A DNA stretch of 64,000 nt from Alteromonas abrolhosensis (GCF_001953635.1 NZ_MEJH01000009.1:168002-232001); one strand, 5' to 3'; shown: positions 47,698 to 58,211, numbered from the stretch's first letter. A program made the numbers and translations. Notes: generated from the sequence alone by a model not told the origin.

Positions 47698-49308
47698 GTG
47701 AGCGACATCATTTCCACGCTTAAGCGCCTTGTTCATTTAGGCAATGCCGAACTTTCTGTCGAACAGCGTATAAATCATTGGTTAAAAAACGCCAAACGAA
47801 TATTAACCTTAGTTAACGCGAATCCAGCGCTTGCTGCGGCCACCCTGCACATTGACAACGATCTGCCTAAAGAAACGCAACACCTTTTACTGCTGGCACT
47901 CTTTGGCAAATTATGTCGATTGAACGACCACTATTTACAGCACGTGCTTGCATCGTTGCTCGCTACCCTTTCGTTATCAAATGATGATTCAACGCGCGAA
48001 CAAACAGCTAGCGTCATACGTTTTTTACGTAAACACAATCTATCGATTTGGGTAGATATTATTAAGCTGCAAAAAGCGTTTCAATCAGACAAGCAAATCA
48101 ATTACCTTGCAGACATCCGCCTTAATGTTGTTCAAAGGCTATGCTTACTGGCTGGCGTATTTGCTACAAGAGCAAAAAAGGCAGATTACCAAACGGTTTT
48201 CACCCAAATCGCGTCTCGATTTCCTGCACACCACCGCCATCAGATTGCTCCACTTATTACTTTATTTGAGAGTGTGCTGCCAGGTGCCAAGGTTTACGCT
48301 AATGGCGTGCCTGGTGCACTCGTTGATATTCAGCAAAATCACGGCTACGTATTTATGCTTAGTAAGGAAGATGAAGACGGAAAGTGGCTTCCCTTGTCTT
48401 CTATTCGCTCCCCTGCTTCTCTGACAATGCCGTTTGAGCACTTTGTAGCCCTATACACAGATACCGCCAGTGCTAGAGTGAATCATGGCGGTACGCCGTT
48501 TTTGCCTTCTACATTCGCTATACAGCATCCGCCCAAAGCACTTATTACTATTATTGATGAGTTGCAGAAGCGCGATGTAGATATTGAGCAGCTTTGCGAA
48601 AAAATTGAAAAAGTACCAACTTTCAATCACTTTTTAATGCACACTGCAAGTCAGGACAATAGGCTTCAGCTGCCTGTCAAAAGTATAAAGCAAGCCGTGT
48701 TAACCTACGGTATTGAACGCGTAGGCGATATGCTTATTCAGTTCGCCCTGCTAGAGCGGTTAACGCAAAATCAATTTCCTCTTATGGGAATGTGTAAGCA
48801 ACTGACCTTACTTGCATGCTCGTTTGCAAGCTACTTTGCACAAGTCTCTGATTCGAAGTTTACGCCTCAGTCTGCGGCTCTCACGATGACTTTTGTTTGT
48901 ACTCCTCTTTTCACATTACCAGGTTTTAAGGTATCTCAGTCGCTACCCGTCGACCTAACCAAAACCGTGTCCGTTAACAATGCATTCAAGGTTAAGTCAG
49001 ACACTCCATGGCTAGCTATCGCTTCTGAACTTGCTGGAAGTTGGCATCAAAGTTCTACGTGGCGTGCCGTTATACACCAATGTGGTAAAGAGAGTTCGGA
49101 CGTCCCTAAGTCACTTCAAAAAGAGCAAACTATATTAATATTAAGTTTCGCGCTGGCCAAAGCGTGCTTATTTAATCAGGATGTTTTTTCACTGCTTCAG
49201 CATCTCGGTATTAAAACTCTGCTAAATATTTTGAATATAAAACGAGATGACGTGCTAAATGCACTGGACGCGAATAGTCCTCTTTTATACTGCCCGCTTG
49301 CTTTATAA
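47698..49308 (+). CDS. HDOD-like domain protein
   Basis: A 536-aa soluble protein. The segment from about residue 280 (DELQKRDVDIEQLCEKIEK) through LQLPVKSIKQAVLTYGIERVGDMLIQF has the HDOD pattern, a catalytically inactive HD-like fold common in signalling proteins. The N-terminal 200 residues are helical and unassigned, and a C-terminal helical region follows. HDOD proteins often act in c-di-GMP or stress signalling, and a diguanylate cyclase lies two genes upstream, but no direct link is shown. The GTG start at 47698 has AAGGATGGGG upstream. Confidence 0.6.
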   Translation: MSDIISTLKRLVHLGNAELSVEQRINHWLKNAKRILTLVNANPALAAATLHIDNDLPKETQHLLLLALFGKLCRLNDHYLQHVLASLLATLSLSNDDSTREQTASVIRFLRKHNLSIWVDIIKLQKAFQSDKQINYLADIRLNVVQRLCLLAGVFATRAKKADYQTVFTQIASRFPAHHRHQIAPLITLFESVLPGAKVYANGVPGALVDIQQNHGYVFMLSKEDEDGKWLPLSSIRSPASLTMPFEHFVALYTDTASARVNHGGTPFLPSTFAIQHPPKALITIIDELQKRDVDIEQLCEKIEKVPTFNHFLMHTASQDNRLQLPVKSIKQAVLTYGIERVGDMLIQFALLERLTQNQFPLMGMCKQLTLLACSFASYFAQVSDSKFTPQSAALTMTFVCTPLFTLPGFKVSQSLPVDLTKTVSVNNAFKVKSDTPWLAIASELAGSWHQSSTWRAVIHQCGKESSDVPKSLQKEQTILILSFALAKACLFNQDVFSLLQHLGIKTLLNILNIKRDDVLNALDANSPLLYCPLAL

Positions 49309-49539
49309 CTCCTTCTGCTTAGAAACATCTTGTAAAGCTATCCAATTAATCTTTACGAATGGCTATAACTTGCGCCGGCTATCGTATAAAATACGGCAAC
49401 TTTTGCAGTGCTTTACCCTTTTTCCCTACATTTTCCATTATAATAAGTAAGCAGGCAGAAATTGGCACGTTAAGCGCCAAGCTAAGAATTGAATAAACCT
49501 AACGATTTTGACAACAGAATTACCAGAGGATCCCTCCAC

Positions 49540-50547
49540 ATGACTCAGCAACGTATTACAGTCATTCGCGGTGACGGCATTGGCCCGGACATTATCGATG
49601 CAACCACAAAAATTCTAGATAAGGTTGGCTGTGACTTTGCCTATGACTATGCCGATGCTGGCTTAGTCGCACTGGAAGAACATGGCGAGCTTCTACCTCA
49701 AGAAACATTAGACCTAATCGCAAAAAACAAAGTTGCGCTTAAGGGTCCTTTAACTACTCCAGTTGGCGAAGGCTTTACTTCAATCAACGTTAGTCTTCGC
49801 AAGCAGTTCAAACTGTACGCAAACCTTCGCCCTGTGATGTCTTTCAAAGGCACAAAAGCACGTTACGAAGACATCGATATCATTACCGTTCGCGAAAACA
49901 CGCAAGGTATGTACTCTGGTCTTGGCCAAGTTGTATCAGAAGACGGTAACGAAGCCGAAGCAATGAGTAAAATCACCCGTGACGGCGCTGAAAAAATCGT
50001 AACGTTTGCTTACGAATTAGCGCGTCGCGAAGGTCGTAAGAAAGTAACAGCGGTTCACAAAGCAAACATTCTTAAGTCAACATCAGGTCTATTCCTTAAA
50101 GTAGCCCGTGAAGTTGGTGAGCGTTATCCAGATATCGAATCAACAGAGATGATCGTTGATAACTGCTGTATGCAGCTTGTTATGAACCCGCACCAGTTTG
50201 ACGTTATCGTAACGACTAACCTTTTCGGTGACATCCTTTCTGACCTATGTGCTGGTCTTGTAGGTGGTCTTGGTATGGCGCCTGGCGCGAACATCGGTGA
50301 AGACTGTGCAATCTTTGAAGCCGTTCACGGCTCAGCACCAGACATCGCAGGTAAGAACCTAGCTAACCCTACCTCAGTAATCTTGGCTGCAGCACAAATG
50401 CTTGAATACCTAAACATGGGTGACAAAGCAGAGAAAATTCGCGCAGCATTAAAAGATGTTATCGAGTCTGGTGACCGCACTACGCGCGACCTTGGTGGTG
50501 AGGCAGGTACAACTGAATTCACTCAAGCGCTTCTAGAGCGTCTATAA
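49540..50547 (+). CDS. Isocitrate dehydrogenase, IDH3-like (probably NAD-dependent)
   Basis: A 335-aa decarboxylating dehydrogenase of the isocitrate/isopropylmalate family. The substrate motif S-x-N-x-x-L-R-K is present in [15 protein letters not shown], which points to isocitrate rather than isopropylmalate. [12 protein letters not shown], the metal-binding [10 protein letters not shown], and [14 protein letters not shown] complete the pattern. The size and sequence match the short, homomeric IDH3-like enzymes rather than the 416-aa E. coli Icd; NAD specificity is inferred. The ATG at 49540 has GAGGA upstream; the frame is open 17 codons further. Confidence 0.88.
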   Translation: MTQQRITVIRGDGIGPDIIDATTKILDKVGCDFAYDYADAGLVALEEHGELLPQETLDLIAKNKVALKGPLTTPVGEGFTSINVSLRKQFKLYANLRPVMSFKGTKARYEDIDIITVRENTQGMYSGLGQVVSEDGNEAEAMSKITRDGAEKIVTFAYELARREGRKKVTAVHKANILKSTSGLFLKVAREVGERYPDIESTEMIVDNCCMQLVMNPHQFDVIVTTNLFGDILSDLCAGLVGGLGMAPGANIGEDCAIFEAVHGSAPDIAGKNLANPTSVILAAAQMLEYLNMGDKAEKIRAALKDVIESGDRTTRDLGGEAGTTEFTQALLERL

Positions 50548-50576
50548 GCACTTTAGCTTACACCTTTTAATTATTC

Positions 50577-50605
50577 CAAAACGGGCTTTTTAGCCCGTTT
50601 TTTTT
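50577..50605 (+). terminator. Intrinsic terminator of the isocitrate dehydrogenase gene
   Basis: Stem AAAACGGGCT / AGCCCGTTTT with a 4-nt loop and a run of eight or more T residues, 30 nt after the stop codon. Confidence 0.92.
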
Positions 50606-50882
50606 GTACCTCTATTAATCATGTCCCTGCTTTAAACTGTACTAAAACTGGACTACCGCTTTTTTCTTTCCCATTTATCATTTCCTACGTACACGTTGAA
50701 GTGTGCTGAGCTTTATAGCTTGTTCACTGACAGGTGACAGTCACTTTTTAAAAGAGGCCTGTACCGCTTGCAATTAGGCGACAAAAGTCAGTGCGCTTTG
50801 GTACACCACTTAAATACTATTTACATGAATATTGCGCCTTTAGCATTTAGAGCGCGCTTAGCAACATATACAAGGAAAGATG
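50606..50882. other. Intergenic region before the ComEA-like gene
   Basis: About 275 bp without an ORF. It should hold the promoter of the ComEA-like gene. I see a repeated GACAGGTGACAGT-like stretch near 50730-50750 but no operator that I can name. Confidence 0.35.
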
Positions 50883-51197
50883 ATGAAAAAATTAATCTCA
50901 GGTTTACTCGTGCTATCTGCATTAACCATTCAAGCTCCAGCAGTTAACGCAAATCCAGCCGCCAGCGAAAGTAGCCAAACTAGCGAGACTACAGGCCAAC
51001 AACAACTTATTGATTTAAACTCGGCAACCGTAGAACAGTTGGTGACGTTACCTGGCGTGGGCCAGTCTAAGGCGAAAGCCATTGTTAAATACCGAGAAGA
51101 GGTGGGCCCGTTTCTTGAAGTCGCACAGCTTACTCAAGTAAAAGGCATTGGCGAAAAAATGCTTAGCAAAATAGAAAGCTATGTACAGGTAAGATAG
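50883..51197 (+). CDS. ComEA-like exported helix-hairpin-helix protein
   Basis: A 104-aa exported protein: signal peptide ending near VNA (residue 23), a Ser/Thr/Gln-rich linker, and a C-terminal double helix-hairpin-helix domain (DLNSATVEQLVTLPGVGQSKA, then LTQVKGIGEKMLSKI). ComEA-type proteins bind incoming DNA in the periplasm during natural transformation. Small proteins of this type are widespread, so a competence role is likely but unproven. I start at the second of two tandem ATGs because AAGGAAAG is too close to the first. A terminator follows. Confidence 0.85.
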   Translation: MKKLISGLLVLSALTIQAPAVNANPAASESSQTSETTGQQQLIDLNSATVEQLVTLPGVGQSKAKAIVKYREEVGPFLEVAQLTQVKGIGEKMLSKIESYVQVR

Positions 51198-51237
51198 ATT
51201 GGCTAAAGCAAGTAAGTAGTACACTGGCTTCACACAC

Positions 51238-51267
51238 AAAAAATGCGCCGTAAGGGCGCATTTTTCT
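51238..51267 (+). terminator. Intrinsic terminator of the ComEA-like gene
   Basis: Stem AAATGCGCC / GGGCGCATTT with a GTAA loop and a T-rich tail, 40 nt after the stop. The reverse strand also has a run of A/T so it could serve convergent galU. Confidence 0.85.
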
Positions 51268-51301
51268 TAAGGTCTTAAGCTATTTAGAATGTCTTTCTAG
51301 C

Positions 51302-52195
51302 TTATTTAATAATAGATGCTAGATATTCTTTAAATTCATCGCCTAACGCTGGGTGACGCAATGCATATTCAACATTCGCTTTCATGTAGCCCAACTTACT
51401 TCCGCAATCGTGGCTTTTGCCTTTCATGTAATACGCATCGACCTGCTCTAACTTCATCAGTGCGTCAATGGCATCAGTAAGCTGAACTTCACCGCCTGCT
51501 CCAGGAGGAGTAAATTCTAACAGATCCCATATTTTCTCTGATAGAACATATCTACCCACAACTGCAAGGTCAGAAGGCGCTTCGTCACGAGGTGGCTTTT
51601 CAACCATTTTATGAATCTTTGCTGACTCTCCTGGCGCAATAGCAGCACCGTCTAAGTCTGCAATACCAAATTTAGAAATATCTTCATCTGGTACCTGCTC
51701 AACCATTACTTGGCTTACACGGCTGGTGTTAAATTTAGCCACCATATCTGCAAGGTTATCTTTTTTAGGATTACTTGCTGCATCGTCGATGATAACGTCA
51801 GGTAGCACTACAGCGAAAGGAGCGTCACCGATAAGGGGGCGAGCACAAAGTACGGCATGACCTAGACCATTCGCAACACCCTGACGAATGTGCATAATAG
51901 TTACGTCTTTTGGACAAATTGACTGAACTTCTTCTAATAACTGACGCTTTACACGCTTTTCTAAAGTAGCTTCTAGTTCAAAAGAAGTATCAAAGTGGTT
52001 TTCAATACTGTTTTTACTCGCGTGCGTAACAAGGATTATTTCTTTTAACCCTGCAGCAACACACTCGCTCACCACATATTGAATCAATGGCTTATCGACT
52101 ACTGGCAACATCTCTTTTGGGATGGCTTTAGTCGCCGGGAGCATTCTCGTCCCCAGGCCCGCTACAGGGATTACCGCTTTTTTAACCTGACTCAT
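51302..52195 (-). CDS. galU: UTP-glucose-1-phosphate uridylyltransferase
   Basis: GalU makes UDP-glucose for surface polysaccharides and galactose metabolism. The 297-aa product has [21 protein letters not shown] at residues 9-29, [11 protein letters not shown], and the [18 protein letters not shown] block. AAGGAT lies 8 nt before the ATG. It is separated by 260 bp from the upstream glycosyltransferase genes on the same strand, so it likely has its own promoter. UDP-glucose is the substrate pool for galE in the same window. Confidence 0.96.
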   Translation of the reverse strand: MSQVKKAVIPVAGLGTRMLPATKAIPKEMLPVVDKPLIQYVVSECVAAGLKEIILVTHASKNSIENHFDTSFELEATLEKRVKRQLLEEVQSICPKDVTIMHIRQGVANGLGHAVLCARPLIGDAPFAVVLPDVIIDDAASNPKKDNLADMVAKFNTSRVSQVMVEQVPDEDISKFGIADLDGAAIAPGESAKIHKMVEKPPRDEAPSDLAVVGRYVLSEKIWDLLEFTPPGAGGEVQLTDAIDALMKLEQVDAYYMKGKSHDCGSKLGYMKANVEYALRHPALGDEFKEYLASIIK

Positions 52196-52456
52196 AGTTA
52201 ATATCCTTTTTTAAAATCCTAAATACACGCCTAAGTCGACTTCCCGTCGTTTATTATTCCTTAAGCTGAGATATATTCACTGGTGTTCGCAAGACTAATG
52301 CAATCGATGTTCCAATTACCGTTTTAGAGCGTTTGTGTATTGAAAATGGGCAAAACAGTAAAAAAACACCGATAAAAGCACAAAATTTGGGATAAATAAT
52401 ATCTAATGCACCAAAATAGTGAAAGCATTAATCGCCTGTCTTTCCCTTACTACACG

Positions 52457-53353
52457 TCAAGTGTCGCTTTTTTTCACACTGCATTTTGAAATTAGTGCAT
52501 GCTCTATTGGGCCAGTCTTTCGTTTTAAACCGTCTTTAAGCCCTGCCCACATAAAAGCACCTCGCGTTTTGCCGTGCTCAAAGCAATATCTGTTTACAAG
52601 ATATCTCAGGGGTATTGCACAAACATGACGAAGCTTCCAATAAAGAGGAACGTAACGACGACGCGCTAAAATGAGTACATTGCGAAACTGGTAGTAAAGC
52701 CTTATGGGGGCGCCCTGCTTAAATGTCACACCACAGACTTTCACTCTATCGTCACCTTGTCGGTGGGGCATACATGCACTGAGAGATTGATAGATAACCA
52801 TTCCCTTAGCGCGGGCTCGCCAGCACCATTCGTGATCAACCCCATCAATAAAGAGTTCGCTTTCTTTCTCACCCACTAACTCAAATGCTCGCCTGGAAAG
52901 TAGCATACCTGATGCAATGATCTGTTTTACTGCTTTTAACTTTTCGGATACGGGCTTGCCCTTTTGCAGGACGCCTTGATCAACGCACTTTGAAAACTGA
53001 CAATAAATAGAGGGGCCAATGGCTGCGATTGAAGTATGTTGTTCAAGTTCTTGAAATTGCTCCATGAGTTCAAGCGCAATATCGGATGTAAACAAACTGT
53101 CTTGATCGAGCAGAAAACTGTATTCGATTCCCTCACTAAAAACGGCGTTCAAACCAGCGTTCTGAGCATGGGCAATGCCGACATTTGACGGAAAATGCAG
53201 GTAAGAGATATCAGATGATGCTAGCGCTTGAAGAGGGTTCGGAGAGTTATCAACTAGTACGACTTTCCACTCAGGCGCACGAAATGCGTTGATGAGACCG
53301 CGTACGTGCTCAACATCCGGGTTAAATAGTATGACAACGACACCAACACTCAA
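52457..53353 (-). CDS. GT2 family glycosyltransferase (rhamnosyltransferase-like)
   Basis: A 298-aa GT-A fold transferase. It begins GVVVILFNPDVEHV, followed by VVLVDNSPNPL and SFLLDQDSLFT, where the DQD triplet is the metal/sugar-nucleotide motif. DGVDHEWCWRARAKG near residue 160 is the acceptor-side ED-like motif of rhamnosyltransferase-type GT2 enzymes. The sugar is not certain. It overlaps the next gene upstream by ATGA, so the pair is coupled. Together with wecA it probably builds a lipid-linked surface glycan. Confidence 0.82.
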   Translation of the reverse strand: MSVGVVVILFNPDVEHVRGLINAFRAPEWKVVLVDNSPNPLQALASSDISYLHFPSNVGIAHAQNAGLNAVFSEGIEYSFLLDQDSLFTSDIALELMEQFQELEQHTSIAAIGPSIYCQFSKCVDQGVLQKGKPVSEKLKAVKQIIASGMLLSRRAFELVGEKESELFIDGVDHEWCWRARAKGMVIYQSLSACMPHRQGDDRVKVCGVTFKQGAPIRLYYQFRNVLILARRRYVPLYWKLRHVCAIPLRYLVNRYCFEHGKTRGAFMWAGLKDGLKRKTGPIEHALISKCSVKKSDT

Positions 53354-54237
53354 TGTTTACCAAACCTTTCCAACAAATGCCTATCAAGTTTATAGGCAAG
53401 CTTAACCACTTTTCCTGGCATTAACCTCAATGTCAAAACACCACATGCGTAAAAGAAGTTATAGGGTGAAAGTTGCCTTAGTTTACGTATGGCATACAAA
53501 CGTGCTTTAAACTCATTCAGCGACTTACTCAGGCCACGACGTTTATAAAAATTGTTAACCCTTCTAAATTTTAAAAGTCGGTCTTTTAAATTTCTAAATA
53601 TATAGCCTTTTGAGGCTAATGTGATCCAGAAAAAATAATCTTGTGTGTTTAATAAATCACCGTCATATCGATGCCCATCGTTGAATACATTGTAGCGGAT
53701 TACCACCGTTGGATGGTTTAAAGAACACCTTCTCGGCAATATACGAACGATTTGTCGATGTGAAGCAGGCATGACTCTAGCCCCAACCTTAACCCCACTT
53801 TCATTGATTTCCGTTAACGCTGATCCCAGTACTGAAATATTGCTATGCTTTTTAAGGTAAGTAATTTGACGAAGAAGTCGGTTTTCTTCTGAAATATCAT
53901 CCGCGTCCATTCTGATAAAGAATGAAGGGTTAAACTGCATGCCGAACTCAGCCACTGAGTTCATACTGCTTGCTAGACCCACATTCAGGCTGTTCGACGC
54001 TATGATTATTCTGTCATCTTTGCTGACGACGTCTTCTAAAACACGGGTTATTTTTTGAGGTACAGGACCGTCTGCGACGATAACAAAAAGAAAATCTGTG
54101 TATGACTGCCTAGTCATACTTTCGATAGCTTCTCTTAGCCACTTCGCATTATCAGCTTGATAAACCGCCATCGCAATAATCGATTCGACGTGCTGCTTTT
54201 TATTATTGTTGTGAAGAATAGAGAATTGATTTATCAA
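53350..54237 (-). CDS. GT2 family glycosyltransferase
   Basis: A 295-aa cytoplasmic transferase. MAVYQADNAKWLREAIESM (about residue 23 on) and FIRMDADDISEENRLLRQ with its DAD triplet define the GT-A catalytic domain. The C-terminal part has a basic, amphipathic stretch that may attach to the membrane. The annotated start is a TTG without a clear ribosome binding site; the ATG at residue 23 is a possible alternative. It lies 110 bp after wecA. Donor and acceptor cannot be deduced. Confidence 0.82.
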   Translation of the reverse strand: MINQFSILHNNNKKQHVESIIAMAVYQADNAKWLREAIESMTRQSYTDFLFVIVADGPVPQKITRVLEDVVSKDDRIIIASNSLNVGLASSMNSVAEFGMQFNPSFFIRMDADDISEENRLLRQITYLKKHSNISVLGSALTEINESGVKVGARVMPASHRQIVRILPRRCSLNHPTVVIRYNVFNDGHRYDGDLLNTQDYFFWITLASKGYIFRNLKDRLLKFRRVNNFYKRRGLSKSLNEFKARLYAIRKLRQLSPYNFFYACGVLTLRLMPGKVVKLAYKLDRHLLERFGKH

Positions 54238-54349
54238 GTAATTTTACCAGCGTAAGAAGTAACAGGGAAAATAAAAGCGCCTTACTTGTGCGCTTCTATT
54301 TCTAGGCATGTTACAGAGATTTTGCTAAGCCTGCCATGTTTTGCCTAAA

Positions 54350-55411
54350 CTAAGCAGTTAATCGCTTTACGAAACGGAGTACACTCCAGATATGTTGGAT
54401 AACGAGGCTATACACGACAAGTAATCCGATAAATCCCCAAAACATTACCGCTTCTGCTACTTGATAAACCTCTCCCAATATACCAATTAGACAATAACAT
54501 GCCCCAAGAGCGAGAATTGCAACAAGGGACTTTCTGCTGCTTAGTCCTGCACGCATAAATATGTTGTGAAGATGCTGACGGTCAGGTTTAAGCATTGATT
54601 GGCCTTTACGAGCACGTCTATACATAATCGCAGCCATGTCCATTAATGGTAGCCCCACTAACCACACTGCTGTGATGGGTCTAAACGCCGCTGCTTCACC
54701 CTGAGTGTGATCCACAAGCAACCAAACTATAGTTAGCCCGACAAACATGCTGCCCGCATCACCCATAAATATCTTATTGCCTTTAAACCCTTTCCAACTC
54801 AGGTTAAACGCAAGAAACGGAACGATCGCCGCAACAATAATAAGCGGCTCCATAATAGAAGCCCCATTGCCAGTAGAGATCAGAAAACCAGCGACAGTAA
54901 GTAAAATAACAAGGCTCATGCCTCCCGCTAGCCCATCAATACCATCGATCATATTGAATGCGTTAATTACACCAACAACACAAATAATCGTGAAGAAATA
55001 GCCACCGAGATCTAGAAATACCTCTCCGGTGCCGAAAATGTTACCTAGAGAAGTGATATAGTTTTGCGCGCTCCATGCCATGATCGCTGCAACGCCAAAT
55101 TGGCACATAAGGCGGCCTTTGGCACTCAGATCAAAACGGTCATCCAACATGCCAAGCAAGACAACAAATGCTGATGCGGTGAAAAACAGAGGATTGTTTT
55201 TCATCCACACATCTGTCGCAACACTGGCTACAAGCACAGCCATAAAAATGGCAACGCCGCCAGTAAGCGGAACGATCCCGGCATGGCGCTTTCTTGCAGA
55301 TGGCTGGTCAACCAAACCAAATTGATGCGCTAAAGGCGTCATGACCACCAAGAGAATAAGGGCGACGAAAAATGCAGTAAAAAGCGGTACAAACTGCAAA
55401 TAAGCTAGCAT
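54350..55411 (-). CDS. wecA: Undecaprenyl-phosphate N-acetylglucosaminyl 1-phosphate transferase
   Basis: WecA puts GlcNAc-1-phosphate on undecaprenyl phosphate, starting O-antigen or enterobacterial-common-antigen-like glycans. The 353-aa protein has about 11 membrane helices and the family motifs LDDRFDLSAKGR, AFNMIDGIDGLAGG, and GDAGSMFVG, plus PDRQHLHNIFMRAG, where the HxH motif lies. It heads the wecA-GT2-GT2 unit on the minus strand and is divergent from the capsule export genes. The ATG at 55411 is preferred over 55420. Confidence 0.93.
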   Translation of the reverse strand: MLAYLQFVPLFTAFFVALILLVVMTPLAHQFGLVDQPSARKRHAGIVPLTGGVAIFMAVLVASVATDVWMKNNPLFFTASAFVVLLGMLDDRFDLSAKGRLMCQFGVAAIMAWSAQNYITSLGNIFGTGEVFLDLGGYFFTIICVVGVINAFNMIDGIDGLAGGMSLVILLTVAGFLISTGNGASIMEPLIIVAAIVPFLAFNLSWKGFKGNKIFMGDAGSMFVGLTIVWLLVDHTQGEAAAFRPITAVWLVGLPLMDMAAIMYRRARKGQSMLKPDRQHLHNIFMRAGLSSRKSLVAILALGACYCLIGILGEVYQVAEAVMFWGFIGLLVVYSLVIQHIWSVLRFVKRLTA

Positions 55412-55973
55412 AAAACACACAACCTCGCGTTACCGACAAAAGCTCCGCTACCAGATACTATTGTTGTCAGTACACATGCAAATTTTGACAAAAAACTAAA
55501 TGTTGCTTCCATTTATTTACAACTTCCATTTCTTCCAGCGCGATGAGGGCTTTTTGTTATGAGTATGCGGATAGAAAACCCCGATATAATATAAAACATT
55601 TGTCTAAGTAACCACCCTTGATGCATAAATAACGTATTAAAACGTGTCGAAAATGCGCTTCCTACAAGAATATCTGTAAATACATCTAAAACTAGTGCTA
55701 ATCGTGCGTCCTGTCGCCATCAATTTCGGACGTTCAGTGCCTTTTCCATAGTAGTGTAACGTGTGCAACCGCTATTTATTCCCGTTACTTTCATTGCAAT
55801 TATTAACCTTAGCATTGCGAAAGAAACATCATGTTACATTTCTAATATGAACTCGTTCTGAATATCAGCGTCTTGAAGTAAACTCAGACAATGCGCTAAC
55901 TGCGATAGCGAACATGCTTTTTTTAAAACTTATGTTATCCTAGCGCGAAATTGCTATATGGATATGAAAGCTA
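55412..55973. other. Long intergenic region between wecA and the export operon
   Basis: About 560 bp between divergent polysaccharide genes. It must hold both promoters and is large enough for upstream regulation. I looked for a JUMPstart/ops element (GGCGGTAG) and found none on either strand. No hairpin with a T-tract and no ORF that I would support is present. Confidence 0.4.
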
Positions 55974-56372
55974 ATGTTCAAACAATTATCTCGTCTAATT
56001 TTGCCTATCGTGGCTGCGATAAGCGCAGCTGGGTGCTCTAATACTCCTACTGCCACTAAAGCTGACATTCCTTTGGTGCATTCGTCTCTTGCTTATTCTC
56101 TTGCACCGGACAAAGAGCTTGCAATAAATATTCCAAAAGCCAACGTTTATCATGATACTCAGGAATCATTTTTAATACGCTTCAACGGACACCAATATGA
56201 AGCGTCCAAGCATTACATATCTGCTACTGGCAATAAGTGTATCCGTTTTTCTTTACAAGATGGTGAAGCTGTCTCTTCCGATACACAGCGCAAGATGACA
56301 ACCTGTCAACGAAACGGTCAATGGCGAGTTATCGCGCCACTAGTGGCTTCTGTAGCAGTGCAAGGTGAATAA
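55974..56372 (+). CDS. Putative lipoprotein at the head of the capsule export operon
   Basis: A 132-aa protein with a signal peptide and lipobox AAGC (Cys21), then a mature domain of about 110 residues with two further cysteines (NKCIRF and TTCQRNGQW) that could form a disulfide. I do not recognise the family. The stop is 4 bp before the KpsD/Wza-like gene, so it is almost certainly cotranscribed with it and may help the outer-membrane export pore. Confidence 0.7.
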   Translation: MFKQLSRLILPIVAAISAAGCSNTPTATKADIPLVHSSLAYSLAPDKELAINIPKANVYHDTQESFLIRFNGHQYEASKHYISATGNKCIRFSLQDGEAVSSDTQRKMTTCQRNGQWRVIAPLVASVAVQGE

Positions 56373-56376
56373 GTAA

Positions 56377-58209
56377 ATGAAGTTAATTGATATTAAAAAA
56401 ACGCTAAAAACGCTTACGCTTGCGGTGTGTACAACTTCAATTTTCAGCATTGTCGCTACCACTGCCAGTGCACAAAGTGTAGAACAATTGCAACAACTTA
56501 GAGAAAGAGCACAGCAAAGCCAAAGCAGTGGCCTTGCGGGTCAATCCGTATCACCACTGAGTATATCAACCCAGCGCACGCTTCCTGGCGCTAGTAATTC
56601 TGCGAACACCATGGGTCAATTTTCAACCCAACCCCGCAATGGTGTGAACTTGCCTGGCGAACCGACAATAGATACCGTTTTCCCTGCGCAAGCGCCTATG
56701 GAGAATCCTCCGTTCGCAGCCAATTTATTTATTGGTGGTTTTGAATCAGAGCGTAGCTCAGGCCTTAATGACAACTATCTGGTCGCACCGGGCGATAAAA
56801 TTTCAATTTGGCTATGGGGCGCAGTTAACTTTTCAGATGTAGTAACTGTTGATAATCAAGGGAATATTTTTATTCCTAATATTGGGCCAATTAGGGTAGC
56901 AAACACGCCGGCAGGTAGTGTTAATCAAACCGTTACAGCAAAAATCAGACAGGTCTACACTAATGACGTTAATGTATATGTGAACCTGCTCACTTCTACA
57001 CCTGTGTCCATTTTTGTATCTGGACCAGTTTTAAGACCGGGGCAATACGCAGGCCTTGCCTCAGATAGTGTGCTGTATTACCTAAAACGCGCGGGTGGCA
57101 TTGATTTTCGCCGTGGTAGTTTCAGACAAATAGACGTGGTACGTAATGGCGAAGTTGTCGCCACCGCAGACTTATACGCCTTTTTCCGAAACGGTAAGTT
57201 ACCTCAAATGTCATTCAAAGACGGCGATACCATATTAGTGCACCCAATTGGCAACACTATAGTGGTTGAAACCGGCGCACGTAATAGCTTCACCTTTGAG
57301 TTTCTTAACGAAGAATTAAACGGTGGCGTGGTGAATTACTTTGCACGACCAGGAGAATTTGCATCGCATGCTTCGGTATCTGGTATTCGAAATAACAAAC
57401 AGTTTGCTCGCTACTTGAGTCTGGATGAATTTGCTTCGCTTGAGCTAAATGCAGGCGACACTGTTGAATACCTTGCTGACCACGAGCCACAAATCTATCG
57501 CATTAATGTGGCTGGGGCATTTGCTGGCGCATCTCAGATTATGGTTGATAAAGGTACTCGCCTTATCGATGTGTTAGATCATATTGAAGCAGACACTGCC
57601 CTTTCTGATACACAGAACATTTATTTGTTAAGAGAAAGCGTTGCCATAAAGCAAAAAGAAATCATCGAAGAAGGTTTACAGCGTCTTGAGCGCAGCATGT
57701 ATACCGCCCCTATTAGCTCTACGGGCGAGGGAGCAATCCGCGCACAAGAAGCACAGCTTGTCGCTGACTTTATCGCACGCGCTCGCCAAATTGAGCCTCA
57801 AGGTCGAGTCGTAGTTTCAGAAAACGGTGAAATCGCAAACATTTTGCTAGAACCAAATGACACTATCGTCATCCCAGAAGTAACTGACTTGGTTCACGTA
57901 GGTGGTGAAGTATTGCTTCCTCAATCAGTGGTATTTAACCCTGAAGCCACTACTGAGGACTATGTAGCGTGGGCTGGTGGTTTCACAGAGCGCGCTGAAG
58001 ACGAACGCATTTTAATTGTTCGTAAAAATGGTAATGTTACCTTTACCAGCGTAAATAGCTCATTCTTAGCAAGTAACGATAGTAAGTTAGAACCTGGCGA
58101 TCAGATTATCGTATTGCCAGCCATCGATACTAAGCTCTTGCAAGCGGTTAAAGACATTACTCAGATTGTTTATCAAATTGCTATTGCAGCCAACGTAGCT
58201 ACTAACTAA
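56377..58209 (+). CDS. Polysaccharide export outer-membrane/periplasmic protein (KpsD/Wza-like)
   Basis: A 610-aa exported protein with a signal peptide ending near ASAQ (about residue 33) and a Gln/Ser-rich region. The polysaccharide-export (Poly_export) domain at about 130-220 starts YLVAPGDKISIWLWG, and SLBB beta-grasp domains follow (VSGPVLRPGQYAGL; VHVGGEVLLPQSVVF). Length and domain order match KpsD rather than the shorter Wza. It would carry exported capsule or exopolysaccharide across the periplasm and outer membrane, working with the KpsM/T/E proteins encoded next. Confidence 0.85.
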   Translation: MKLIDIKKTLKTLTLAVCTTSIFSIVATTASAQSVEQLQQLRERAQQSQSSGLAGQSVSPLSISTQRTLPGASNSANTMGQFSTQPRNGVNLPGEPTIDTVFPAQAPMENPPFAANLFIGGFESERSSGLNDNYLVAPGDKISIWLWGAVNFSDVVTVDNQGNIFIPNIGPIRVANTPAGSVNQTVTAKIRQVYTNDVNVYVNLLTSTPVSIFVSGPVLRPGQYAGLASDSVLYYLKRAGGIDFRRGSFRQIDVVRNGEVVATADLYAFFRNGKLPQMSFKDGDTILVHPIGNTIVVETGARNSFTFEFLNEELNGGVVNYFARPGEFASHASVSGIRNNKQFARYLSLDEFASLELNAGDTVEYLADHEPQIYRINVAGAFAGASQIMVDKGTRLIDVLDHIEADTALSDTQNIYLLRESVAIKQKEIIEEGLQRLERSMYTAPISSTGEGAIRAQEAQLVADFIARARQIEPQGRVVVSENGEIANILLEPNDTIVIPEVTDLVHVGGEVLLPQSVVFNPEATTEDYVAWAGGFTERAEDERILIVRKNGNVTFTSVNSSFLASNDSKLEPGDQIIVLPAIDTKLLQAVKDITQIVYQIAIAANVATN

Positions 58210-58211
58210 AC

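Noticed and set aside
55412..55973. Possible JUMPstart/ops antitermination element before the export operon
   Set aside because: I searched both strands for GGCGGTAG and close variants and found none.
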